The notes under the pieces: generated by a model
Seen by the model: the letters and a program-made list of their open reading frames with translations, nothing else
Database searches by the model: none
Told to the model about the DNA's origin: nothing
Translations under genes and position numbers: made by a program
Assembly (NCBI GenBank): GCA_019414025.1
Contig: DXMU01000041.1
Span: 1-14,052, forward strand
Direction: 5' to 3'
DNA: 14,052 nucleotides
Source: Collinsella sp.
Lineage (GTDB): Bacteria; Actinomycetota; Coriobacteriia; Coriobacteriales; Coriobacteriaceae
Shown here: piece after piece, positions 6,497-14,019 of the stretch
Layout: every line of letters begins with the position of its first letter
Numbering within the stretch: the first letter of the stretch is position 1

Positions 6497-7903
6497 TTAT
6501 GCCTCCGCGCGGAGCGGCGCGAAGCTGGCGGTACCGCCCTCGATAACGCTCAGATAGGCACGGCCCGTACGCTTGGCGGTAGAGGACTGCAGGCGCTCGA
6601 TCTCTTCCTCGAGGATCTGATTGACGCGCTCGTGACGACGATTTTCCATAATGCCGGCGGCAATAGCCTCGGCTCGCTCGATGCTCTCGCGCGAGATGCT
6701 GGCAGTATCCTCAGGGAACACAGCGCTGTGACGGCCGACATAGGCGGAGGCGGCAGGCTGAGGGGCAGCGACGGGAGCGGGAGCGGGAGCTGCAACAGGA
6801 GCGGGCTCGTCAATCTCATCCAGAATCGCGGTGGCGGCGGCCCACATGTCCTCGTGGCCCGAGTAATCGGCCATGGGGACATCAACCTCAAGCGAGGCAT
6901 CCGGAAGGTCGCCGGTGTCGATGCGATCTTGGGCATCAATCGATGCGGTGATGGCTGCAGGCTCATCGAGGTCATCGAGATCGATGTCCGCGGCACCGGA
7001 AATGATAGGCATGCTGGCGAGGTTTGCGTTGTACGGCGCAGCCTCAGCCGCCTGCTGCTGGGCAGGAGCGCCCCAAAGCGAGCTTTCTGCGGCACGGCGG
7101 GCGGCAACGGCCTCCTCATCCGCGGTCATGGCTTCATCAACGTACGAATTATCGGCAGAAGCGTTCACGTCCGCCGAGGTGGCGCTGCAGGCGTTATTGG
7201 CTGCCGCGTTGGCAACGAGTGCCACAAAAGCCGCCGTGCTGCCCGCAGGGGCGGCCTGGGAGCCAGACACGGCGCGTGCCGCGGCGGCGATGTCGTCGCG
7301 ATTGAAGGAGCCGGTCTGCCCGCCGTTGGTGAGCTCGTCGATGGCGACTTGATAGACGTCGCGCGAGCGCGCAGGGTCGCAGCTCACCGGCGAATCGTCG
7401 TCGAGCATACTGTCGATCATGGACCAAGCCTCGGCCTCGTCCATGGCATCTGCGGCTCGAGCGATGGTAGGGACACCATCATCGGCATGACGGCGCTGGA
7501 ACGCACCAGTCAGGCCGGAAAGGAATGCCGAGGTAGACTGCTCCGACTGAGCCTGAGAAGCAGAAGCGGCAGCATATGGAGTCGCATCCTGCTGCTGAGC
7601 TGGAATCGAGGCGGTCTTGAACTCGCTTTGATGCTGATTGAGATTGGCGGCACCGCCCATGGCATCGGGCTGGAACAGACGCTCTTCACGCTGCGCACGG
7701 TACTCGGAGATACCCAGCGAGGCGGCATAGATGCCCACGCCCGCCACCGCACCGACGGCAAAGGGAACAGCGCCCGCGACAACCGTCTCGTTGACCGACG
7801 AGAACGGCAGCGTCGCGGCATACATCACCACGGGGGCGGCAAGGCCGATCCCGCAGGAAAGTCCGGCAAGGACTGCTCGTTGTGTTGCATCAGAAGAAGC
7901 CAT
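6497..7903 (-). CDS. Membrane-anchored Ala/Asp-rich protein of unknown function
   Basis: A 468-aa protein I do not recognise. Two hydrophobic helices at about 10-32 and 42-63 form a membrane hairpin. They are followed by basic residues (YRAQREERLF), which by the positive-inside rule puts the remaining about 400 residues in the cytoplasm. That part is low-complexity, rich in Ala, Asp, Glu, Ser and Pro, including APVAAPAPAPVAAPQPAAS near 350-370, and is likely mostly disordered. Islands of more ordered sequence are RSRDVYQVAIDELTNGG and the C-terminal helix with IMENRRHERVNQILEEEIER, followed by YLSVIEGG. The start at 7903 (ATG with GGGGAG 7 nt upstream) is preferred to a TTG at 7930. It precedes the VanZ-like gene by 7 nt, suggesting a shared membrane or envelope role. 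Long ORFs on the opposite strand are codon-bias shadows. Confidence 0.85.
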   Translation of the reverse strand: MASSDATQRAVLAGLSCGIGLAAPVVMYAATLPFSSVNETVVAGAVPFAVGAVAGVGIYAASLGISEYRAQREERLFQPDAMGGAANLNQHQSEFKTASIPAQQQDATPYAAASASQAQSEQSTSAFLSGLTGAFQRRHADDGVPTIARAADAMDEAEAWSMIDSMLDDDSPVSCDPARSRDVYQVAIDELTNGGQTGSFNRDDIAAAARAVSGSQAAPAGSTAAFVALVANAAANNACSATSADVNASADNSYVDEAMTADEEAVAARRAAESSLWGAPAQQQAAEAAPYNANLASMPIISGAADIDLDDLDEPAAITASIDAQDRIDTGDLPDASLEVDVPMADYSGHEDMWAAATAILDEIDEPAPVAAPAPAPVAAPQPAASAYVGRHSAVFPEDTASISRESIERAEAIAAGIMENRRHERVNQILEEEIERLQSSTAKRTGRAYLSVIEGGTASFAPLRAEA

Positions 7904-8040
7904 GAGCTCTCCCCATCTTCCAGCACCCAAATCGCATCATTCAGTTGGCTGCGCGAGAGAAGATGAAGCGGGACATGCGTCCCAAAGCAACGGTATATGG
8001 TTCGTTTCATCTGCGTTTTCCGTCGCGAAGCTTAAAAGTT

Positions 8041-8069
8041 ATTATGCGAAACCGCCCTGTCGATTGCAA
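8041..8069 (-). promoter_or_regulatory. Predicted promoter of the Ala/Asp-rich protein–VanZ operon
   Basis: On the minus strand, -35 TTGCAA (8064-8069) and -10 CATAAT (8041-8046) are spaced by 17 bp. This leaves a leader of about 130 nt before the ATG at 7903. The gene-free stretch 7904-8217 otherwise holds only the rho terminator. Confidence 0.65.
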
Positions 8070-8148
8070 GTGACGATGTCGGATTGAAACGGGAAACCTG
8101 CTGCTCGTCGGTCTTACGGTCAAAAATAAGCGCGGAGCGGCGCTATGG

Positions 8149-8180
8149 AAAAGGGCCGAGGCTCAAAGCCCCGACCCTTT
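8149..8180 (-). terminator. Terminator of rho
   Basis: On the minus strand a 14-bp stem (8167-8180 with 8150-8163, two wobbles) with a 3-nt TTG loop is followed by only a short T-run (the TTT of the stem plus one T, then CC). It lies 37 nt after the rho stop. The pairing is strong and the U-tail modest. Confidence 0.75.
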
Positions 8181-8217
8181 ATCGCATTGATGACTATCGC
8201 TGCGCGTGGATGACAAC

Positions 8218-10773
8218 CTAGAACGTCTGCTCGTAGTCGCTGTGTTTTTTGGCCGAACGCACCAGGAACTCCTGATTGGTGTTGGTGCCCTTAAGACCCT
8301 TGATAAACGATGCGGCTGCGCGCTCGGTGTTGTTCATGCCGGCAAGAATGCGACGCAGACCAAAAACAAACGGACGCATCTGCTCGTCGACCAACAGGTC
8401 CTCGTTACGCGTACCGGAGGCAACGGGGTCGATAGCCGGGAAGATGCGGCGGTCGGCCAGGTCGCGGTCGAGCTTAAGCTCCATGTTGCCGGTGCCCTTG
8501 AACTCCTCAAAGATGACTTCGTCCATCTTGGAACCGGTGTCGATGAGGGCAGAGGCCAGGATGGTGAGCGAGCCACCATTCTCGATATTACGGGCTGCGC
8601 CCAGGAAGCGCTTGGGCGGATAGAGGGCCGCCGAATCGACGCCGCCCGAAAGGATGCGGCCTGAGGCGGGCGCCGCCAAGTTGTAGGCGCGGGCAAGACG
8701 CGTGATGGAGTCGAGCACCACCACGACGTCGCCACCCAGCTCCACGATGCGCTTGGCGCGCTCGATGACGAGCTCTGCCACGCGAGTGTGGTTGTCGGCG
8801 GGCATATCGAAGGTCGACGCCACAACCTCGCCTTTGATGGAACGCTGCATATCGGTGACCTCTTCGGGGCGCTCGTCGACGAGCAGGCAGATGAGGTGCA
8901 CCTCGGGGTTGTTAATCGAGATAGACTGGCAGATCTTCTTGAGGATCGTGGTCTTGCCGGCCTTGGGCGGAGACACGATCAGGCCACGCTGACCCTTGCC
9001 GATCGGCGACACGATGTCGATGGCGCGACCGGTGATGGAATCCTTGCCGTGCTCCATGCGCAGCGGCTCATTGGGATAGACCGGGGTGAGGTCGCCGAAC
9101 TTGGGGCGGTTGCGAATCTGCTCGGGGTCCAGACCGTTGACGGTCGTGATTTTGGCGAGACCGGCGCGCTTGTCGCCGCCGCGCGAAGGACGCAGCGAGC
9201 CCTCGATGACATCACCCGTGCGCAGACGCGCGGAGCGGATGAGGTAGGCGGGCACGAAGGCATCGTCGTTGGACTTCATGTAGCCATGGGCGTGGATGAT
9301 GCCGGAGCTGTCCGGGCGAATCTGCAGAATGCCCTTGATGTCGCGGAAGCCCTCGGCCTTCGCGGCGGTGACGTAGATCTCCTCGACGAGCTCGGCCTTC
9401 TTCTTGCCGGTCGTCTCGATCTCGAACTCCTTGGCCTTCTCGCGAAGTTCGGCGACCTTCATGGCAGCGAGCTCCTCGCGCGAAAGCGTGGGCTCGGTGG
9501 GAGCGGCATTACGCTCCTTGTTGCGCTGTTTGCGATCGCGCTGGCGGTTGCGGCGGTCGTTGTTGCGCTCGTCCTTGCGCTCGTTGCGCTCCTCGTTGCG
9601 CTTGTGCTGGCGACGATTGGGGCGAGCGCCGTCTTCGCCCTCGGCGGGGGCGGCACCATCGGTTGCGGCGGTGTCAACATTGGCCGCAGCAGCGTCATTG
9701 GCCTCGGCGCCAGAATCAACCTGCGCTTCGACATCAGCCTGCTGCTCGGCGGCCTTGGCCTTAACGGACTTCTTGCGACCGCGCTTGGGCTTCTCGGATG
9801 CAGGCTGTTCGACGTCCTGGGGCTCGACGGCATCAGTCGATGCATCGGCGGTCGTCTCGGCGGAATCCTCGGACGCACCCTTCTTGGCAGCCTTAGCCTT
9901 GGACGTGCGCTTAGCAGCAGTGCGACGGCTGCGACCGGGACGGACGTCGGCGGGCTCGGCATCGGCAGAAACGGCCTCGGAAGTCGTAGCATCCTGGACG
10001 GGTGCGTCGGCGGCGGTTGCAGACTCGGCGGTCGCCGCAGCATCCCGAGCGGCTGCAGCTGCGGCTGCGGCCTTCTCTGCCTCGACGAAGGCCTTGGGCT
10101 TGCGACCGCGACGGTGCGGGCGCAAAGCCGGATCGACAACGGGAACTTCGCTGGCCTCGACAGGCGCAGCGGGCTCAGCAGGCGATGTGCCCTCCCCTGC
10201 CGCGGAACGGACCGAAGCCTCAGTGAGCTCGGGGGCTGCCTGTTCAGCAACCTGCTCGGCTTTAGCAGCCGTGAGACGGCGTGTGCGCGGTGCCGGCTTC
10301 TCGGTCGGCTGGTCGGCGGCAGGCGTCTCGGGCACAGACGGAGCTGCGAGCTCGGTCAGAGCCGCGGCCTCGCGCTCGGCAGCACGACGGCGGGCGCGCA
10401 CCACCTGAGCCTCGCTAATCTGCGCCAACGCACGTGCCTGCGCGACCTCATCGGAAATCGGCGCCGAAGAGTCAGCTGCAACGGTGCGCTTGGCGCGCGT
10501 CGTGCGCGTGGTACGGCGCTTGGGCTTGGTGGCCTCCTCGCCGTCAGTGGCAGGTTTGGCCGTGCGGCGCGTACGCTTGGGCTTTGCCGGAGCAGCCTCC
10601 TCACCAGTTGCAGGCACGGCCTTCTCAGCCGCTGAAGGCGTAGGCGTCGAAGCAGCCTTAGGCGTCTCAGGAGCCGAGGCTTGCGCGGGCGCCGCGACCT
10701 GGTCCGACGCAACCGGTGCAGCGGGAGCGGCCTGCGTCGTCGTTATTTCGTTTTCTTGCTGTTGATCAGACAC
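8218..10773 (-). CDS. rho: Transcription termination factor Rho with about 430-residue disordered N-terminal extension
   Basis: An 851-aa hexameric RNA-dependent ATPase that ends transcription. The C-terminal half is a complete Rho. SREELAAMKVAELREKA (about 430-446) starts the Rho N domain. A cold-shock-like RNA-binding domain follows, with GIIHAHGYMKSNDDAFVPAY. Walker A is VSPPKAGKTTILKK (about 598-611), then LLVDERPEEVTDM, Walker B DVVVVLDSITRLARAYN (about 677-693), and GRILSGGVDSAALYPPKR with the secondary RNA-binding loop. The first about 430 residues are low-complexity: Ala/Pro/Glu-rich stretches alternate with basic clusters (KPKRTRRTAKP, HRRGRKPKAF, KPKRGRKK) and end in an Arg/Asn/Lys-rich block (RNEERNERKDERNNDRR-like). 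E. coli Rho is 419 aa, so the extension doubles the protein. Actinobacterial Rho proteins commonly have such basic insertions, which add RNA affinity. The start is GTG with a weak ribosome site; it is a single-gene unit. Confidence 0.97.
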   Translation of the reverse strand: MSDQQQENEITTTQAAPAAPVASDQVAAPAQASAPETPKAASTPTPSAAEKAVPATGEEAAPAKPKRTRRTAKPATDGEEATKPKRRTTRTTRAKRTVAADSSAPISDEVAQARALAQISEAQVVRARRRAAEREAAALTELAAPSVPETPAADQPTEKPAPRTRRLTAAKAEQVAEQAAPELTEASVRSAAGEGTSPAEPAAPVEASEVPVVDPALRPHRRGRKPKAFVEAEKAAAAAAAARDAAATAESATAADAPVQDATTSEAVSADAEPADVRPGRSRRTAAKRTSKAKAAKKGASEDSAETTADASTDAVEPQDVEQPASEKPKRGRKKSVKAKAAEQQADVEAQVDSGAEANDAAAANVDTAATDGAAPAEGEDGARPNRRQHKRNEERNERKDERNNDRRNRQRDRKQRNKERNAAPTEPTLSREELAAMKVAELREKAKEFEIETTGKKKAELVEEIYVTAAKAEGFRDIKGILQIRPDSSGIIHAHGYMKSNDDAFVPAYLIRSARLRTGDVIEGSLRPSRGGDKRAGLAKITTVNGLDPEQIRNRPKFGDLTPVYPNEPLRMEHGKDSITGRAIDIVSPIGKGQRGLIVSPPKAGKTTILKKICQSISINNPEVHLICLLVDERPEEVTDMQRSIKGEVVASTFDMPADNHTRVAELVIERAKRIVELGGDVVVVLDSITRLARAYNLAAPASGRILSGGVDSAALYPPKRFLGAARNIENGGSLTILASALIDTGSKMDEVIFEEFKGTGNMELKLDRDLADRRIFPAIDPVASGTRNEDLLVDEQMRPFVFGLRRILAGMNNTERAAASFIKGLKGTNTNQEFLVRSAKKHSDYEQTF

Positions 10774-10916
10774 AGTGTTTGCTCAACTTTCTTTTCAAGC
10801 CCTGTGATCACATGCTCCCTGCATAAACCTTCAGGGCGGCTAAACAGTCTAGTTCCGTTCGAAACGACGGACATCATTGATCTGTATCGAGATGATTGCG
10901 TCAACTACGCAGCGTT

Positions 10917-10944
10917 AGTGTAACACAACCGCCACCACCTGCAA
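10917..10944 (-). promoter_or_regulatory. Predicted extended -10 promoter of rho
   Basis: On the minus strand, -35 TTGCAG (10939-10944), a 16-bp spacer ending in TGT, and -10 TACACT (10917-10922) give an extended -10 (TGnTACACT). The resulting leader of about 135 nt before the GTG start is long enough for autoregulation, known for rho in enteric bacteria. I see no strong hairpin in it, only a short TCCGT/ACGGA pairing near 10856-10873 and a TGCATAAA motif at 10820-10827. Confidence 0.6.
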
Positions 10945-11028
10945 CTTAGTCATTGAGGACGTTCTTAAACGACTATTCAAAAGGGACACTCTTTGGTTTA
11001 ACACCCACAAATCTGACTGCCTCCGCCA

Positions 11029-11178
11029 AAACTATGGCGGTTTACTACGATGAATCGCTCAACCGCGACCACTCCGAAACTTGTTGAACTAAAACCGCAG
11101 GTAGATGCCTTGCACTTTTTAGCTAAAAGCCGGCGTGGTTGGAATATCTCAATTCATCGTAGTAAACCGGCATAGTTT
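11029..11178. mobile_element. 150-bp MITE-like element with 27-bp terminal inverted repeats
   Basis: Bases 11029-11055 and 11152-11178 are inverted copies matching at 26 of 27 positions (starting AAACTATG and containing GGTTTACTACGATGAAT; the one difference is G versus C at the ninth base). The 96-bp centre holds no ORF but has further inward pairing (CGACCAC against GTGGTTG) and a perfect palindrome TTTTAGCTAAAA (11117-11128). Size, noncoding content and near-perfect ends fit a miniature inverted-repeat transposable element. No target-site duplication is obvious at the ends, so an ancestral regulatory or RNA structure remains possible. Confidence 0.7.
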
Positions 11179-11222
11179 CGTATTTCCAGCAGTTCCAAAT
11201 TCGTCAATACGTCGGCGTTTGC

Positions 11223-11258
11223 AAAAAAGCCCGACCTCAATATGGGAGATCGGGCTTT
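11223..11258 (-). terminator. Rho-independent terminator of argS
   Basis: On the minus strand a 12-bp stem (11247-11258 with 11226-11237, core AAAGCCCGA/TCGGGCTTT, one wobble) with a 9-nt loop is followed by TTT, making TTTTTT with the end of the stem. It lies 44 nt after the argS stop. Confidence 0.88.
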
Positions 11259-11302
11259 CAAGGCTTAGTTAAACCAAACTTGCGCAGCCAAACGACCAGC
11301 GC

Positions 11303-13156
11303 TTACATCTGCTCAGGCGCGGAAACGCCAACGAGGGTGAGCACCAGGGCAAGCGTCACGCGGATGGCGTCGCAAGCGGCCAGACGGGCGCGCGAGAGCT
11401 CGGGGTCGACGGGACGGCCCTCGCTCGGCAGAACCTGGCAGGCGGCGTAGAAGCTGTGGAAGTCGCCGGCGAGCTCCTCGGCAAAGTGCGTCAGGCGGAA
11501 CGGGGCGCGATCGCGAGCGCAGCTACCGATGAGGTCGGTAAGCTCGTTGAGCTTACGCGAAAGGGCGAGCTCGGTCGGGTCGGTCAGCAGCGAGTAATCG
11601 ACGTTCTCGCCAATGGCCTTCTCGGCGACGGCCTTCATGCCCATCTCGGCGGCCTGCTCGGCGGTGACGTCGGCGGCACGACGCAGGATGGAGCACACAC
11701 GCGCGTGAGCGTACTGCACGTAGTACACCGGGTTGGAGTTGTCGCGCTTCTTAACGGCCTCAATGTCGAAGTCGACCATCTGGTTGGAGCTCTTGGAGAT
11801 AAGCGTGTAACGGGCAGCGTCGGAGCCGACCTCGTCGACGAGCTCCTGCAGGGTCACCATGGTGCCCTTACGCTTGGACATACGGACGGGCTTGCCGTTA
11901 CGCAGCAGGTTGACGAGCTGGCCCAGTAGAACCTCGAACTTGCCGGGGTAACCCAGAGCGTCGCAGACGCAGCGGACGCGCTCGATGTAACCGTGGTGGT
12001 CGGCGCCCCAGATGTCGATGACGTGATCGACGCGCTGGAACTTATCCCAGTGATAGGCGACGTCGGAGGCGAAGTAGGTGTACTCGCCGTCGGACTTGAT
12101 CAGGACGCGGTCCTTGTCGTCGCCCAGATCGGTGGAGCGGAACCACAGGGCGCCGTCCTTGGTGTAGAGGTAGCCCATCTTGTCGAGCTTCTCAAAAGCG
12201 CGGTCGACGGCGGAGGTGCCGGCGGTCTCGCCCTCGGTGTCCTTCACGTACAGCGAGCGCTCGGAGTACCAACGATCGAAGTCGCAGTTGACGGCGTGGC
12301 AGAGGTCGCGCATGTTATCGACCATCTTTACATAGCCGCGCTCGCGGAAGCTCTCCATGCGCTCCTGAGGATCGGCGTTGACCCACTTATCGCCGTCGGT
12401 GCGCCAGAACTCGGCGGCCTCGTCGATGATGTAGTCGCCGCCGTAGGAGTCCTTGCCCAGAGTCTCGGCAAAGTTGTCCTGATACGAATGGGTCTCGGGA
12501 TGCTCGTCGTTCTCGTCGGCAACAAAGGCGTCACGGTCGGCGATCAGCAGCTTGTGAGCCTCGTCGATATCAACGCCCTGCTTGGCGATGATGTCGGCAA
12601 GCTGCATATAGCGCGTGCTGATGGAGTTGCCGAAGGTGTTCATCTGAGAGCCGTGGTCATTGATGTAGAACTCACGCTGGATGTCGTAACCGGCGTGGTC
12701 CATGACGCGGCAAAGGGAGTCGCCCAGAGCGGCCCAGCGGCCGTGACCAATGTGCATGGGGCCGACGGGGTTGGCGGAAACGAACTCGACCTGGGTCTTC
12801 AGGCCACCACCGACGTTGGACTTAGCGAAGTCCATGCCCTTCTCGCGAGCCTCGCCAAAGATGGCATTCTTGACGGCAACGGAGAGGTAGAAGTTGATGA
12901 AACCGGGGCCTGCGATCTCAACCTTCTCGATCGCGGGATCCTCGGGCATATGGGCAACGATGGCCTCGGCGATCTTGCGCGGGGCGCAGTGGGCCAGCTT
13001 GGCGGACTTCAGGGCCATGGTAGAGGTCCACTCGCCATGAGAAGTGTCAGCCGGTCGCTCGATAGCGCAATCGTCAAGTTCAAATGCGGAAAGGTCGCCG
13101 GCCTCCTGGGCCGCAGCAAGCGCAGCGCGTACCAGCTCTTCAATCTTCTCGGGCAT
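11303..13156 (-). CDS. argS: Arginyl-tRNA synthetase
   Basis: A 617-aa class I aminoacyl-tRNA synthetase that charges tRNA-Arg with arginine. After the ArgRS-type N-terminal additional domain (about 5-110) comes VEFVSANPVGPMHIGHGRWA with the HIGH motif near 133. VRMSKRKGTMVTLQEL near 424-440 supplies the KMSKS-equivalent loop (MSKRKG). The C-terminal DALR anticodon-binding domain begins near SRKLNELTDLIGSCARD and ends in RVTLALVLTLVGV. Length is a little above E. coli ArgRS (577 aa). The start at 13156 is certain on sequence grounds: AAGGAGG lies 5 nt upstream, whereas the frame stays open for 43 more codons without a ribosome site. It is a monocistronic unit between its own promoter and terminator, divergent from the CarD gene. 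Confidence 0.97.
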   Translation of the reverse strand: MPEKIEELVRAALAAAQEAGDLSAFELDDCAIERPADTSHGEWTSTMALKSAKLAHCAPRKIAEAIVAHMPEDPAIEKVEIAGPGFINFYLSVAVKNAIFGEAREKGMDFAKSNVGGGLKTQVEFVSANPVGPMHIGHGRWAALGDSLCRVMDHAGYDIQREFYINDHGSQMNTFGNSISTRYMQLADIIAKQGVDIDEAHKLLIADRDAFVADENDEHPETHSYQDNFAETLGKDSYGGDYIIDEAAEFWRTDGDKWVNADPQERMESFRERGYVKMVDNMRDLCHAVNCDFDRWYSERSLYVKDTEGETAGTSAVDRAFEKLDKMGYLYTKDGALWFRSTDLGDDKDRVLIKSDGEYTYFASDVAYHWDKFQRVDHVIDIWGADHHGYIERVRCVCDALGYPGKFEVLLGQLVNLLRNGKPVRMSKRKGTMVTLQELVDEVGSDAARYTLISKSSNQMVDFDIEAVKKRDNSNPVYYVQYAHARVCSILRRAADVTAEQAAEMGMKAVAEKAIGENVDYSLLTDPTELALSRKLNELTDLIGSCARDRAPFRLTHFAEELAGDFHSFYAACQVLPSEGRPVDPELSRARLAACDAIRVTLALVLTLVGVSAPEQM

Positions 13157-13223
13157 AGATCCTCCTTGTGTTAAAGCCCCCGAGCTCTTGGTCACTCGTA
13201 GGGCAAAAGCCAGAGTTTGTAGC

Positions 13224-13252
13224 ACTCTATCACAAGCGAGGGGCACTGTCGC
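13224..13252 (-). promoter_or_regulatory. Tentative argS promoter
   Basis: On the minus strand, GCGACA (13247-13252) and TAGAGT (13224-13229) are spaced by 17 bp, each matching 4 of 6 consensus bases. The leader would be about 65 nt. No T-box-like structure fits in so short a leader. Confidence 0.4.
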
Positions 13253-13272
13253 AGGGTAAAGCCAATCGAAAT

Positions 13273-13433
13273 TGCATATGCACAAAATTGACTACAGCTT
13301 GTATGGAGTCACTCAAAGATGCCGGTCTGCCTGCAGATTATGCACGCGTTGAAAATGCATAAAGGTGTGAATGAGCTGTGTCTTTTATCGAATACTCTTA
13401 CCTATCAGAGTTGTGTGCTTTTCCTGCATAAAG
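13273..13433. promoter_or_regulatory. Cluster of TGCATA half-sites between argS and the CarD gene
   Basis: The divergent intergenic region contains the palindrome TGCATATGCA (13273-13282), the inverted pair TTATGCA (13338-13344) and TGCATAA (13356-13362), and a direct second copy of TGCATAAAG (13356-13364 and 13425-13433). The nearest site is about 20 bp upstream of the proposed argS -35. Such a cluster looks like binding sites for a dimeric or hexameric regulator. The half-site recalls actinobacterial ArgR boxes, but that assignment is inference. The 342-bp gap 13157-13498 holds no gene. Confidence 0.45.
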
Positions 13434-13498
13434 CGAGGATTTGCGCACGTCAGCGTGTTATTCTAGACATACGTAAATTCGTATAAGTTGGAGGTAGC

Positions 13499-13984
13499 AT
13501 GTTCTCAATCGGTCAACACGTCATTCATCCGGGTCAGGGAGTCTGCACCGTCGTCGGTTTTAGGGACGACACGCCGCAGCCCATGTTGTTGCTCGAGGCC
13601 AAGCAGGGGCATGCGCAGACGATCCTTATGTACCCCGTGGCGCAGGCCGACCGTCTGCATGCCGCCATCTCTCAGCAAGATGCCGAGCATCTGCTGAGCC
13701 ACTATGACGAGCTGGAGTGCGACACCTTTACCGAGCGCAACAGCTCGCTTGAAGAGACACACTTTAAGCAGCAGCTCAAGCTGGGCGCGCCCGAGACGGT
13801 CCGCGTGGCAAAGACCATGATGCACCGCATTCGCCAGGCCGAGGAAGCCGATAAAAAGCCCAGCTCTTACTATATGCGTGTACTCAAGGAAGCCAAGCGC
13901 CGCTCCATCGAGGAGTTCGCCGTGGCATTGGGCGTCACCGAGGAGGCCGCCGAAGCCCGCCTAGCCCAAGCCGCCCTCAACTAA
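13499..13984 (+). CDS. CarD/CdnL-family RNA polymerase-binding transcription regulator
   Basis: A 161-aa protein with the CarD/TRCF N-terminal Tudor-like fold: FSIGQHVIHPGQGVCTVVGF (2-21) is the signature, followed by beta-strand-like sequence to about residue 60. The rest is a helical DNA-contact domain (SSYYMRVLKEAKRRSIEEF near 121-139). The family binds the RNA polymerase beta subunit and stabilises the open complex at promoters such as those for rRNA. The ATG at 13499 has GGAGG 4 nt upstream. An inverted repeat ATACG-N6-CGTAT (13469-13484) lies just before the ribosome site. The protein is about the length of mycobacterial CarD, but the sequence is divergent after the Tudor domain. Confidence 0.92.
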   Translation: MFSIGQHVIHPGQGVCTVVGFRDDTPQPMLLLEAKQGHAQTILMYPVAQADRLHAAISQQDAEHLLSHYDELECDTFTERNSSLEETHFKQQLKLGAPETVRVAKTMMHRIRQAEEADKKPSSYYMRVLKEAKRRSIEEFAVALGVTEEAAEARLAQAALN

Positions 13985-14019
13985 CCCATCCGAGCCAAAA
14001 ACCACCACAAAGGGGACAG

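Larger units (their letters stand above)
10992..11278. repeat. Outer 11-bp inverted repeats around the rho–argS intergenic insert
   Basis: TTTGGTTTAAC (10992-11002) recurs inverted as GTTAAACCAAA (11268-11278). The pair encloses both the 150-bp inverted-repeat element and the argS terminator. It may be chance or a trace of an older structure. Confidence 0.45.

Noticed and set aside
6269..7966. 565-codon open frame on the plus strand across the VanZ-like and Ala/Asp-rich genes
   Set aside because: It spans two genes on the other strand, one with a firm family signature, and its composition is that of an antisense shadow.
7825..8010. 61-codon minus-strand frame in the leader of the Ala/Asp-rich gene, considered as a leader peptide
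   Set aside because: It overlaps the start of the main gene by about 80 nt in another frame and has no good ribosome site or repeated regulatory codons.
8788..10635. 615-codon open frame on the plus strand opposite rho
   Set aside because: It lies antisense to a clearly conserved Rho protein, and its translation is a Gly/Leu/Arg-rich low-complexity mirror of GC-biased codons with no ribosome site. The 334-codon frame at 9404-10408 is rejected for the same reason.
11993..13174. 393-codon open frame on the plus strand opposite argS
   Set aside because: ArgRS motifs on the minus strand are unambiguous; the Val/Gly/Leu-rich plus frame is the complement of biased codons.
13157..13223. T-box riboswitch upstream of argS
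   Set aside because: The leader between the proposed promoter and the start codon is about 65 nt, too short, and no T-box sequence or antiterminator pairing is visible.
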